Shown here in pieces: positions 49,415 to 59,000 of a stretch of 64,000 nt of DNA (positions within the stretch are counted from its first letter, which is position 1; the number at the start of each line of letters is the position of its first letter). The stretch is from Clostridiaceae bacterium OM02-2AC (GTDB lineage Bacteria > Bacillota_I > Bacilli_A > Erysipelotrichales > Erysipelotrichaceae), in NCBI GenBank assembly GCA_003481775.1, contig QULU01000023.1, positions 13,578 through 77,577 of the forward strand, given 5' to 3'. The notes below the pieces were generated by a model. The model made no database searches and was not told where the DNA came from. It saw only the letters and a list, made by a program, of their open reading frames with translations. A program made the translations under genes and the position numbers.

Positions 49415-50287
49415 CTAACAGCCGTACAGATCGTGATTGACCTCGGCACGGTAATAGCTGTCCATTGTAGCCGGGGCATTATACAGCGCCGCCAGCAGAT
49501 ATGCTTTGATATTTCCGACCTTCGTCGCGTTCTTGTCGATACAGTCAAAGACATACTCTAAGTGACCGGAATTGATCTTCAGGAACCGGCTCTTGACGAT
49601 CTCCCGCGGAAAATCATCTCCGGCGATGCGTATGTAAGGGCGTTTCGACAAAATCACTTCAAGCATAAGTTCAAGGGTTTCGTCCAGACGTTCCCTGCCA
49701 TACCGTAAGACCAGTAAGTCATATTCGATATTTTCTTTGATGATTTCACGATATGCTTCTATCAGCTCTATCCGATCCATCCCATCCGTGCGGTTCGCCG
49801 CTTCCGGCTCTGCCGGATAGATTGATGGATAAGTTATTGATTTATCTTTTTTTGATTTTTTTGTTTTTAATGGATTAGTATTTAATTGTGCCGGATTTTC
49901 CTGTTCAGGTTCCGCCTGTTTAGGTTTTGCCTGTTCAGGTTTTACCTGTCTTGGATTTTCCCGTTTAGGTGAAAGCCCTATGTTTTCGGTACTTACAGGC
50001 TGCTCATGGATCGTATATTCAATGTCTCCCAACTGCCCGTTATCATAGCGGAGGCGCTGTCTGGTGAGATAACCATGCCGCTCCAGTTCCTTCAGGGCAG
50101 TAGTGATAGAATCCACACCGTCCTTGCAGATATGGGCGAGTCCCTTCGTGGTATAATCCCAATCTTCCGGCAGCGACAACATAAGTGATAAAAGCCCCTT
50201 TGCCTTTAAGGACAACTCCGTATTGCGCAGATGGTGATTGCTCATTATCGTAAAGTCCTTTGTTTTCTCTACACGGAATACTGCCAT
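49415..50287 (-). CDS. RepA/DUF6017-type replication initiator
   Basis: 290 residues. The winged-helix domain (FTIMSNHHLRNTELSLKAKG, SLPEDWDYTTKGLAHICKDG, ALKELERHGYLTRQRL) is the RepA/DnaD-like initiator domain of Tn1549-type elements. A repeat-rich linker (KPEQAKPKQAEPEQ) and a DUF6017-like C-terminus (IIKENIEYDLLVLRYGRERL) follow. It is thought to support replication of the excised form. AAAGGAGGCG precedes the ATG. Confidence 0.85.
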   Translation of the reverse strand: MAVFRVEKTKDFTIMSNHHLRNTELSLKAKGLLSLMLSLPEDWDYTTKGLAHICKDGVDSITTALKELERHGYLTRQRLRYDNGQLGDIEYTIHEQPVSTENIGLSPKRENPRQVKPEQAKPKQAEPEQENPAQLNTNPLKTKKSKKDKSITYPSIYPAEPEAANRTDGMDRIELIEAYREIIKENIEYDLLVLRYGRERLDETLELMLEVILSKRPYIRIAGDDFPREIVKSRFLKINSGHLEYVFDCIDKNATKVGNIKAYLLAALYNAPATMDSYYRAEVNHDLYGC

Positions 50288-50316
50288 TGTATCGCCTCCT
50301 TTCTTCGACTATTCCG

Positions 50317-50838
50317 TTACAAGGCATGATCCCTGCGGTCATAATGGAGATGACCGTCAGAGACCTTCGCATGGTTTTTCAGTTTCACTTCGCCCCGTTC
50401 CTGGCTCTCTAAAAATTTCTGATAGCCGGCATCTGTAAGGAACAAGCGCATCTTATCGCCTTTGTCGCCAACAGGGGAATCGTAAGACAATACATCAAAG
50501 ACGATCATGTGCTTTACTTCTGGATCAAAGCGTTCAAGTGCCATGATGTCATGCCCCTTCAATTTTTCTGCCCCTGATTGTTGTCTGGCCTCGGCGATCT
50601 TTTCTCCAATCGTCCGGGCTGGATAGGGCAGACGGTAATTCTTCTGAATATCTTTTACCAAGTCCATGCACTCTGCATTTGACAGAACACGAAGTTTTGC
50701 CATAAGACCTTCTGCCGCCTCCCGCTGTTCGGAATTATTTGAATACCGCACGGTCATATAAAGTTCATTCAGGATCTTTGTCTGATAATCGCCCTCCACT
50801 TGAAAGAGCAGCTTTTTTTCCATTTCGTTTAATTCCAT
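50317..50838 (-). CDS. First gene of the transfer operon, hypothetical
   Basis: 173 residues, soluble and helical at first (MELNEMEKKLLFQVEGDYQTK, SEQREAAEGLMAKLRVLSNAEC), ending in a LRLFLTDAGYQKFLESQERG stretch and His-rich tail. It is conserved-looking in the leading position of Tn1549-like operons; no activity can be read. AAAGGAGATCC is ahead of the ATG, and the attenuator-like leader lies just upstream. Confidence 0.6.
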   Translation of the reverse strand: MELNEMEKKLLFQVEGDYQTKILNELYMTVRYSNNSEQREAAEGLMAKLRVLSNAECMDLVKDIQKNYRLPYPARTIGEKIAEARQQSGAEKLKGHDIMALERFDPEVKHMIVFDVLSYDSPVGDKGDKMRLFLTDAGYQKFLESQERGEVKLKNHAKVSDGHLHYDRRDHAL

Positions 50839-50875
50839 GTGGATCTCCTTTCTCTCGAAAATGAGTATGAAAAAA

Positions 50876-50944
50876 GGGCGTCCACCTATAAAAGTGAAAC
50901 GCCCACGGCAACCAGCGGTCAGACATAAAGCCGGACCGCTGGCA
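50876..50944 (-). promoter_or_regulatory. Attenuator-like leader of the conjugation operon
   Basis: On the minus strand an upstream hairpin CCAGCGGTC/GACCGCTGG (50914-50944 region) is followed by GGGCGT/ACGCCC (50876-50904) and then TTTTTT, a rho-independent terminator, all between the promoter and the first ATG. This is the layout of transcription attenuation. A hairpin with the same CCTATAAAAG centre is at 63150-63176. Confidence 0.6.
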
Positions 50945-51083
50945 CTATTAAATTTTGTCGTTAATAAAACAGCCTCCTTTTTTCTTTATAGTTTTCGTCA
51001 ATTTTCAACTTGGAAAAGGAATTGAATAAAAGACGACAAACGCTCAAACCCCTTGAAAATAAAGGCTTTTTCTGTTTGTCGTT

Positions 51084-51111
51084 ATTATACCGTAACGGCA
51101 TTCACATGTAA
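51084..51111 (-). promoter_or_regulatory. Promoter of the conjugation operon
   Basis: TTACAT and TATAAT 16 bases apart on the minus strand, about 245 bases before the first gene. The -35 falls beyond the likely element boundary at 51095, so the present promoter may be a hybrid created by the insertion. Confidence 0.5.
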
Positions 51112-51272
51112 GTTTGCTTATTGAGATGGGTTTTGATGCGGTAGCAATTGCTGATCGTGTTGGACATGAAAGCATTGATATTACTTACCGATATGCACAC
51201 TTGTTCCCATCTAAACAAGGCAAAATAGCAAATCGTTTAAATATAGAAAGGGGAAATTTCACGTATGAGTAA
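51096..51272 (+). pseudogene. int: Tyrosine integrase, C-terminal remnant
   Basis: From 51096 the frame reads RHSHVSLLIEMGFDAVAIA, then DRVGHESIDITYRYAHLFPS, the last catalytic block (HxxR is cut, H-E-S helix and the nucleophile Tyr in TYRYAHLF kept). A TAA at 51093-51095 stands in front, and the first ~300 codons are missing. The TAA at 51270-51272 overlaps the next gene's ATG region. The integrase of the AT-rich element was evidently cut by the neighbouring conjugative element or a deletion. Confidence 0.85.
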
Positions 51273-51594
51273 AAAAGTATTCGATACCCAAGGAAGATGG
51301 CGAAATAAAATTGTTGCTTTCCGTATGTCACCTGAAGAAAATGCAATGCTTGATGATCTAGTTTCATTATCAGGATTGAGCAAACAGGAATATTTAATTC
51401 AAAGAGTCTTACAAAAAGATATTACTGTGAAACCAAATCCTTATGTTCATAAATGCTTAATAAAACAATTACATTATTTTATTAACTTGTTGGAAAACCA
51501 AAGCTTTATGGAGCTGAATAATGATGACTATGAGGTTATGAAGTTTATGTTGAAAATCATTAGTGGGCTAACCGAGGAAAACTCAAATGTCTGA
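51265..51594 (+). CDS. RHH-like mobilization protein
   Basis: 109 residues. NKIVAFRMSPEENAMLDDLVSLSGLSKQEYLIQRVL is the ribbon-helix-helix pattern of MobC/relaxosome accessory proteins that bind oriT. The rest is helical. AAAGGGG stands before the ATG. It overlaps the next gene by eight bases. It would let the island be mobilised by another element. Confidence 0.7.
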   Translation: MSKKVFDTQGRWRNKIVAFRMSPEENAMLDDLVSLSGLSKQEYLIQRVLQKDITVKPNPYVHKCLIKQLHYFINLLENQSFMELNNDDYEVMKFMLKIISGLTEENSNV

Positions 51595-52594
51595 ATATAT
51601 TAATGGCAGTGAGCTTATAAATGTAGTTACAACACCAGGTGAGGAAGTTGTCAAAGATTTTCTACCCATTGGTGTAACAATATTAGGTGCACCACAGAAG
51701 ATTGGCAAAACATTCTTCTGTTTACAGTTAAGTAATGCAATAGCTAGTGGTGATGAGTTTCTAGGACATACTGTTCAGCAAGGTAGAGTGTTATATTGCG
51801 CATTAGAAGATACAAAGGAAAAGATTAAGAAGCGTTATGAATTATATGGTTTTCAAGCGAGTGAACAAATTGATTTCATATTTAACAATAGTATTCATAG
51901 TTTTGATATTAAATATGAACTTGACTATTTTCAAAAAAAATATAAGAATATACAGCTTGTTATTATAGATGCATTTGCTAAGATAATAGATAAAAATACG
52001 GAAGCTAAATATCTTTTAGAATATGATGAAGTGTCAAAGATCCATGATATGGCACTTAAATATCATTTGGTAATTCTTCTAGTAACTCATGTAAACAAAC
52101 ATATTGATTATTTAAATCCCTTTGACAGTATTTATGGGAGCAGAGGAGTAACCGCTGCAGCAGATGGCATGATGGTCATATTAAAAGAACAGGATGTATT
52201 GGAAAGTAAGAAATTATATGTCATAGGGAAAGATATTCCTGAAGAAAAATTATCTTTAAAACAAGACAATCACTTAACGTATTTTGTTGTTGAAAATGAT
52301 GAACATGAACAAGCAGATGAAGAAGATATTACTAAAGTTATTCATTATATTGTTAAGAAAAAGAAATATTATGGAACGCATGAAAACTTATGTGCAGTTT
52401 TAAACTTGAAAATTACAAGTAGAAAACTATCAAGTAAAATAAAGAAATACAAGAGCGTGTTTGATGATAATTTTATTAAAATAAGTTATCCCCCTAGAAA
52501 AGCAATGGCAAGATTAATTGAGATGGTGTATGTTTGTAATGACGATATGACGATTGAGGAAGTGTTTGAGGATGATACGTCATACCGTCATTAA
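51587..52594 (+). CDS. RepA-like AAA ATPase
   Basis: 335 residues of the RecA-fold RepA/DnaB-like family (hexameric replicative helicase of small plasmids). P-loop ILGAPQKIGKTFFCLQL near 32-48, VLYCALEDTKEKIKKR, Walker B LVIIDAFAKI, then LLVTHVNKH and IYGSRGVTAAADGM, the usual run of motifs. It should unwind the island's origin after excision. The C-terminal ~90 residues are a small winged-helix-like tail. Confidence 0.8.
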   Translation: MSEYINGSELINVVTTPGEEVVKDFLPIGVTILGAPQKIGKTFFCLQLSNAIASGDEFLGHTVQQGRVLYCALEDTKEKIKKRYELYGFQASEQIDFIFNNSIHSFDIKYELDYFQKKYKNIQLVIIDAFAKIIDKNTEAKYLLEYDEVSKIHDMALKYHLVILLVTHVNKHIDYLNPFDSIYGSRGVTAAADGMMVILKEQDVLESKKLYVIGKDIPEEKLSLKQDNHLTYFVVENDEHEQADEEDITKVIHYIVKKKKYYGTHENLCAVLNLKITSRKLSSKIKKYKSVFDDNFIKISYPPRKAMARLIEMVYVCNDDMTIEEVFEDDTSYRH

Positions 52595-52619
52595 AGACTA
52601 TGTCTTGTATGGTAGCAAG

Positions 52620-52735
52620 CACTGAATTGTGGGGACACAATTCGCTTGTTGCTGATACACAGTACCAGCAAGCATTGGATTTGGATAGCCAATCCAACAT
52701 TTAGGGGAACCCTAACACCCTGTTAAAAAATAAAG
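52620..52735. other. Hairpin tract, candidate oriT or origin
   Basis: Three inverted repeats in succession: GAATTGTG/CACAATTC; CTTGTTGCTG/ACCAGCAAGC (imperfect); and TTGGATT/AATCCAA; then GGGGAACCCTAACACCCTGTT. It lies between a RepA-like gene and tnpV with no gene inside. The setting fits an oriT used with the RHH protein, or a replication origin. Confidence 0.45.
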
Positions 52736-52752
52736 ATAATGGAGGAGTAAAC

Positions 52753-53100
52753 ATGAACATAGAATATGAAAAAGTAGGCGAATATTATTTGCCAAACTTA
52801 ACGGTAAAGGAAAAGAAAATATATTTATCAAAATATGGCAGAATAAAGTTGCAGTATATGAAGAAATATCAAAAAATACTTTATACAAATTTGCTAACAA
52901 GTGGTGACTTGTATGAATATCTTGAAATGATCGATTATCAAGCAAATGCATTACATGATAAGCTGTTGGTTGATATGAAAAGGCAAAGAAATATTACAGA
53001 AGCATTAAAAGAAGAAAATCAAATGTTATGGATACAGGAGATGAATAATATTGGTGCCGGTATTAATGAAATTATCTATAATGAATATATATACAATTAA
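52753..53100 (+). CDS. tnpV: TnpV-like protein (third, divergent copy)
   Basis: 115 residues. The pattern VGEYYLPNLTVKEKKIYLSKYGRIKLQYM...QANALHDKLLVDMKRQRNITEAL...NQMLWIQEMNNIGAGINEIIYNEYIYN aligns along its whole length with the other two TnpV proteins, though most residues differ. Start has GGAGGAGTAAAC. Unlike the others it is not close to a serine recombinase but in a tyrosine-integrase island. Confidence 0.75.
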   Translation: MNIEYEKVGEYYLPNLTVKEKKIYLSKYGRIKLQYMKKYQKILYTNLLTSGDLYEYLEMIDYQANALHDKLLVDMKRQRNITEALKEENQMLWIQEMNNIGAGINEIIYNEYIYN

Positions 53101-53216
53101 GAGCAAATAAGCTCTTTTTTCTTTAGATTAATGGAAAAAGTAATTAAATTAGTTTCAGAGAACAAAAAAATTACCATTTAGCAATAAAATCTCTACTATT
53201 CACATTTAATTAGCGT

Positions 53217-53222
53217 TATAAT
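53217..53222 (+). promoter_or_regulatory. -10 element ahead of XRE remnant and sulfur operon
   Basis: TATAAT in an AT-rich setting, about 30 bases before the first possible start of the regulator remnant and 260 before the sulfur operon. No convincing -35 at 17 bases; TTCACA lies at 12. Confidence 0.4.
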
Positions 53223-53249
53223 ATATAAGAGTATGGAAAGATGGGGGTA

Positions 53250-53457
53250 TGAATTTTGGAAATCGTTAGGACAAGTGTTTTGAATTACTGATTGATAAAG
53301 GTTTAAAAAAAGTGAATTTGCTAAATTATGTGGAATAAGTACTCCCACTCTTGCAAAACTATCAAGAAATGAGTGTGTTTCTATGGATGTTCTTATAAAA
53401 ATATGTAAGAATTTAGACTGCAATTTTGGAGATATTGTAGATTATATAAAAGAATAA
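53250..53457 (+). pseudogene. XRE regulator, frameshifted
   Basis: One frame gives DKCFELLIDKGLKK; the next frame continues SEFAKLCGISTPTLAKLSRN, then SMDVLIKICKNLDCNFGDIV and stops, together a YozG-type XRE regulator of about 65 residues. The shift is at a run of seven A (53310 region); eight A would restore the frame. The start region is also poor, with a TAG ahead of the first half. It lies 26 bases from the sulfur operon, which it may once have controlled. Confidence 0.7.
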
Positions 53458-53483
53458 ATGTAGTGTTAGGAAGGATTGATTTG

Positions 53484-55205
53484 ATGAAATATTATTGCCT
53501 AAATTGCAAAATTTATATAGATCATAGCACAACGAGCGATTGCCCCGTTTGTGGCTCAAGGATGATTAACCAAACTAAAGTATATTGGTCAAAGAAAAGT
53601 AATGTACCAGTTGTTTTAGACATAGATGAAGTAGATGATGATCTATTATATATTTCATCTGATATTCGTCCAGTTTTTCCGGAAGAAAGATTGTTAATAG
53701 AAATATTGTGGAATGAACCTTTTAAATATAAAAAATCATCAGTATGGTGTGCACAAGGTGGTACGTATATCATTGATGGTAAAAAGAAAAAAATAGTAGT
53801 GAAGGATTTAAGAAATGTAGATGCTGAAAAAGTTAGAAAAGAATATTTAGAGTTGAATAAAGACAATGCTGATAATAGTTTTGATACTTTTATTCAACAG
53901 TTTCTTATTTTAAATCAGCAAAGAATAAATACTTTGGATGATGAAGCGTTAAAATATATAAATGTTCAATCAGAAAATTATGATTTTAAATCAACTTTTG
54001 TATCATTTAGTGGTGGAAAAGATTCAACTGTGGTGTCCGATTTGGTTATGAGAGCTTTAGGTACACCAAAAGTAATACACATCTTTGGAGATACTACATT
54101 AGAATTTCCTGAAACATATGAATATGTGGAAAGATTCAAAAAAACAAATCATAGAATGACTCCAATGTTCAATGCGAAAAATAGAGAGAAGAATTTTTAT
54201 GATTTATGTGAAATAGTTGGTCCTCCGTCACGTGTTATGAGATGGTGTTGTACTGTTTTTAAGACTGGAGCAATCACACAATATACAACTAAAATGTTTA
54301 AAAGCTCGAATAGAATTTTGACATTTTATGGAATTAGAAGAGCTGAATCGGTAAGCAGAAGTAAATATGATAGGGAATCTGATAGTCCTAAAATTGCAAA
54401 ACAGCGTACGGTAGCACCAATTATTGATTGGCTAGATATTGATGTTTGGGCATATATATTAAACAGAAAAATCGATTTTAATTCTGCATATAAAATGGGA
54501 TTCGCACGTGTAGGATGTTGGTGTTGCCCGAATAACTCTGGTTGGTCTGAATTTTTATCAAAGATACATCATCCTGAGGAATTTTATAAGTTTAGAGACA
54601 TATTGTTAAAAAATGCTGTAAACATCGGTAAACCTGATCCGGATGAATATGTTGATTCAGGAGCATGGAAAGCCAAACAAGGTGGTAATGGGATTGAATA
54701 TGGTAAACGACAGGTTGTGAGTTTTAAACCATGTGCTACTGAAGAAAATGCATTTAATTATGAATTGAAAAAACCAATAGATAAAAATTTATACGAACTT
54801 TTTAAACCTTTTGGAACCTTAAATTTTGATCTAGGTAATAAAAGATTGAATGAAGTTTACGTACTTGGAAAAGATAATCAAGTCCTATTAAAGTTTCAAG
54901 GAAAAATTGGAGACAAAAAATTAAAAGTTACTATAGTTAATTTACCGTTAGCAAAAGCAAAAACAATTAATGATGCTGAAGGTAAAGTGAAGTGTCAATT
55001 AACTAAATTCCAAATGTGTCTTAATTGCTCAGCATGTATGCAAGTATGTAGATTTGGAGCTATTAAGATTAAATATGAAAATGGAACTTTGGATTATAAC
55101 GTTGATGAAAGTAAGTGTGTACATTGTTTTGAGTGTATTAATCATTTTTCATCAGGATGTTATCTAAAGAAGATTTTGAAAACAAAGAACCAGAAAAAGG
55201 AGTAG
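53484..55205 (+). CDS. PAPS-reductase-like sulfurtransferase (SspD/DndC-like)
   Basis: 573 residues. An N-terminal zinc ribbon (CLNC at 5-8, CPVC at 20-23) is followed by a long linker and the PP-loop domain: FVSFSGGKDSTVV near 176, RWCCTVFKTGAI, YGIRRAES and GFARVGCWCCPNNSGWSE. The C-terminus has a ferredoxin-like set CLNCSACMQVCRFGAIKI and CVHCFECINHFSSGC (about 512-560). DndC/SspD enzymes activate DNA for sulfur insertion; the Cys residues would hold an iron-sulfur cluster. The ATG at 53484 has AGGAAGG. First gene of the operon. Confidence 0.85.
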   Translation: MKYYCLNCKIYIDHSTTSDCPVCGSRMINQTKVYWSKKSNVPVVLDIDEVDDDLLYISSDIRPVFPEERLLIEILWNEPFKYKKSSVWCAQGGTYIIDGKKKKIVVKDLRNVDAEKVRKEYLELNKDNADNSFDTFIQQFLILNQQRINTLDDEALKYINVQSENYDFKSTFVSFSGGKDSTVVSDLVMRALGTPKVIHIFGDTTLEFPETYEYVERFKKTNHRMTPMFNAKNREKNFYDLCEIVGPPSRVMRWCCTVFKTGAITQYTTKMFKSSNRILTFYGIRRAESVSRSKYDRESDSPKIAKQRTVAPIIDWLDIDVWAYILNRKIDFNSAYKMGFARVGCWCCPNNSGWSEFLSKIHHPEEFYKFRDILLKNAVNIGKPDPDEYVDSGAWKAKQGGNGIEYGKRQVVSFKPCATEENAFNYELKKPIDKNLYELFKPFGTLNFDLGNKRLNEVYVLGKDNQVLLKFQGKIGDKKLKVTIVNLPLAKAKTINDAEGKVKCQLTKFQMCLNCSACMQVCRFGAIKIKYENGTLDYNVDESKCVHCFECINHFSSGCYLKKILKTKNQKKE

Positions 55206-56081
55206 GTGAACTTGGTGAAAACTAGATTTAAAGGACATGAAACATTCTTCTTTAGAGAAGGGTGGTTACAAAAGGCATTATTTGAAATAAATGCTAATAG
55301 AAATTTAGAATTATTCTCTGGAAATAACGGAATTGTAAAACTTGGTGTTGGAGCAAACATGGTTAAATCTATCAAATATTGGATGTTAACAAGTGGAATC
55401 CTTCAATATAAAAACAGAGAATATGAACTTACGAAATTAGGTGAAACAATTGCAATAAATGATGTTTATTTAGAGAACATATTTTCACTATGGATTATCC
55501 ACATTAATTTAGTTCGTAATTATGAAAATGCTACTACTTGGAATTTGTTTTTTAATGTTTTTAAAGGAGAAATCTTTGAATCGGCTGATATTAAAGATGT
55601 TTTAAGCGATTATTTGAAAAGTCATGATATTAAGTTTTCTGAGAAATCACTTGATACTGATATAAATGTTTTATTAAATATGTATTCAAAGAAAAATGAA
55701 AATGATGATCCTGAGGAAAACTATATTTGTCCATTATCCAACCTAGGGCTTATTAAGTACTCACGAAAAAAATATCAACGATCGTTACCAGAATTGAATA
55801 CTGTTAGCGAATATTTAGTTCTTTACGTCATTCTTTTATTAATCGAAGATAAAGGTGAATCTTCTAATCGTTCGATTAGTATTTCTGATTTAGAGAAAAC
55901 GAATAATTCATTAGTATCTATATTTAACTTTAATAGAATAATTATAAATGAATATTTAGAGCAACTTGCTTCAATGGGATACTTAAGGATTGAAAAGACT
56001 GCTGGATTGGATATGATCTATGTAACATGTGACTATTCTCCAGATCAAATAATAGAACTGTATTATGAAGGGGAGAAATAA
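55206..56081 (+). CDS. DUF4007 protein (SspB-like)
   Basis: 291 residues. RFKGHETFFFREGWLQKALFEI and GIVKLGVGANMVKSIKYWM are the DUF4007 signature, followed by a helical domain and a winged-helix-like end. To my knowledge DUF4007 is the SspB family, a nickase partner in single-strand phosphorothioation. Start choice is unclear: GTG at 55206, TTG at 55212 or GTG at 55215; the TTG has the best spacing from AAGGAG. It follows the preceding stop without a gap. Confidence 0.85.
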   Translation: MNLVKTRFKGHETFFFREGWLQKALFEINANRNLELFSGNNGIVKLGVGANMVKSIKYWMLTSGILQYKNREYELTKLGETIAINDVYLENIFSLWIIHINLVRNYENATTWNLFFNVFKGEIFESADIKDVLSDYLKSHDIKFSEKSLDTDINVLLNMYSKKNENDDPEENYICPLSNLGLIKYSRKKYQRSLPELNTVSEYLVLYVILLLIEDKGESSNRSISISDLEKTNNSLVSIFNFNRIIINEYLEQLASMGYLRIEKTAGLDMIYVTCDYSPDQIIELYYEGEK

Positions 56082-56083
56082 GT

Positions 56084-59000
56084 ATGAAATTTGACGAATT
56101 AATAAATATTGATGCTAATTTTCAAAACTCAATTAATATCGGTTTAGATTTATCGGATGATGCAAAGGTGAATGCGTTTATTCCAACTACAACTGGAATA
56201 GATTTTCTTTCTCATTTTTTATCTAATGTTGAAAACGACGATGGGGATCATTCTTCGATGATTATCGCACCTTATGGTAAGGGAAAATCACACTCAGTTT
56301 TAACATTGCTAGCATTACTAAAAAATACAGATTATAAAAAATATGATAAACTTTTAAGTAAAATTTCAATTGCAAGTAATGATTTGTATAAACAGATAAT
56401 TAGGTTAGAAAATAAAAAATATTTTCCGATTATTATTTCAAATACAAGAGGAACACTAAATCAAGCACTTCTATATTCTTTGCAAAAAAGTTTAAATAAT
56501 GAAGGAATAGATAATTTAACTGTTGATAATGATTTTATTCAAGTAATAAATCGAATTGAAGAATGGAAGAAAAATTACCCAGATACATATGTTTCGTTTG
56601 AAAATGAATTAAAGGCAAATAAGATTAGCATAGAAAAATTTGCAAATGCGATTAGAACGTATAATGAATCTGCATATAATATGTTTAAGAGGATTCATAA
56701 GAACATACTATCTGGAGCTGAATTTGTATCACAAAATTCATTAGAGGTAGTTGATTATTATCGAAAAATAGCAAATCAATTAATTAATAATTACGAATAT
56801 GATGGTGTTTATATAGTCTTTGATGAATTTAGCAAATTTTTAGAATCTAGAGACGAAAAGACTATATCTAATGATATGAAAATCATTCAAGATTTGTCCG
56901 AGTTGTGCAATAATTCTAAAACTGAAAATATTTATTTGCAATTAATCATGCATAAACCTATTAATGATTACTTAAGTGTTGATAAACGCATAAGAAATGC
57001 TTTTAAAGGTATAGAAGGAAGAGTAAATGCATATTATTTTGTATCATCTTTAAAAAACTCTTTTGATCTAGTTTCTAATGTAATAACTAAAACGAAAAAT
57101 TATTCACAGGAAAAGAAAAAGTTAAAAGACTATTCTGAAGAAGTGTATAAAAAAATGAGTCAATTGCCTCCATTTTATTCAAATTTTACACAAGAATATT
57201 TAGAAAAAGAGATGTTTGATGCGTGCTTTCCATTGCATCCATTAACAGTATATTTGTTGATTAAAATTAATGAAAAAGTTGCTCAAAACGAAAGAACGTT
57301 GTTTACATTTTTATCAAAGGATACACAAAACTCATTACCATTTATAATGAATAGAGATATAGATGCACATATATTATATCCTGATGTCATTTTTGATTAC
57401 TTTTTAAATCAATTTCTAGAAGAAAAAGATAATGTGAATATTCAAAAGATTGCAACAAATTGTATAAGTGCAATTTCTAATACTAGTAAACCAATAGAAG
57501 CATTAATCATTAAGACTTTATCACTTTTATTGATTATTAATGAAAAGGATATATTGCCTTCTAATGGAAGTGTATTAGCATCATCATTGATGATTGATAG
57601 TTTTGAATGTGAATCAGTTATTAATAACTTAGAAAATAAAGGAATATTGATCAAGCGTCTTGGAGGACAGATTCAATTTAAGATAAATATGGATCTAAAC
57701 CTAAATGGATCAATTGATAATTTGATTAATACAAAATTATCAAGAGTGAATGTACCTTTAGAATTATCAAAAATTGAGGATAGCAGATTTATATATCCTA
57801 GAACATACAATATAATTAATTCTATTACTAGATATTTTAGAGTAGAATACATCAACGAAGATGATTTTTTTTCTTTGGATAGTGTGAATTATTATTTTTC
57901 TGATAATTATGCTGATGGTTTAATAATGTATATTCTTCGAGGAGAAGATGATAGAAGCAAGCAAATTTATAAAAAGGTGAAAGAAATAAATGAGGATTTA
58001 TTGGTTTCAATTTATCCAACAGAATACAATGATTATTCATCTGTTGTAAAAAGATATATGGCAATCAAACTTCTCATTTCAGACAATGAATTTATTGATA
58101 ATAATATTTTAGTTAAAAAAGAACTAGAATTATTAATGGATGATGTAAAAGAAGAACTTGATGAACTTGTTAATATGGATTATTCTCTTTCTTCTACAAC
58201 TAATAAATTATTCTGCTCGTATAACAAATTTGAATTAGATGAAAATAAGCGAATGATATCAAAAAATAGAATCCTTGGTGATATATTTTCACATGTCTAT
58301 TGTGAATATCCTGCTAAATTTAATCTAGAATTGATTAATAAAGAAAATGTAAAAGGTAGTTATAGAAACGCAAGAGAAAAGGTTGTAGATAGCATTTTAA
58401 ATAACAAATTGACATTCGACAATCTAGGAACTTCTCCTGAGGATACTATCACAAATTGTATTCTTATAGAAAGTGGTATATATAATGGCACTGAAACAAC
58501 TCAAGTAAAAGCAATTTTAGAAAAAATATTCAACTATTTAAGTGGTGAGACAGATAACTTTGGAGTGATTTATTCTGAACTAATTAAGCCTCCTTATGGA
58601 ATACGTAAAGGAATTATGCCAATTTTATTGGCTTGGCAGATAAATAAATTAGGACAATGTATTTTGATAAATTACAAACAACAAGAAGTTGAATTAAATG
58701 CACAATTGATAGAATCAATAAATGAAGATCCTAATAATTACAATTTCACTATTGATGAAATTAGTGCTTCTAAGATTTCGTATTTAGATTCGCTAGCTAA
58801 ATTATTTGAGTGTGAAATAGGAACAGATGTAGGAAAGAGCTATAGTGGTATAACTAATTCTGTAAAAAATTGGTATGTTTCATTGCCAAAATTTACTAAG
58901 CAGATGATTGGTATTGATGAAATAATTTCTTCAAAAAAACACAAGCTGTTAAAAAAACAGTTGAGTCAAACTAATATCAACGCTAGCGAATTCATACTGT

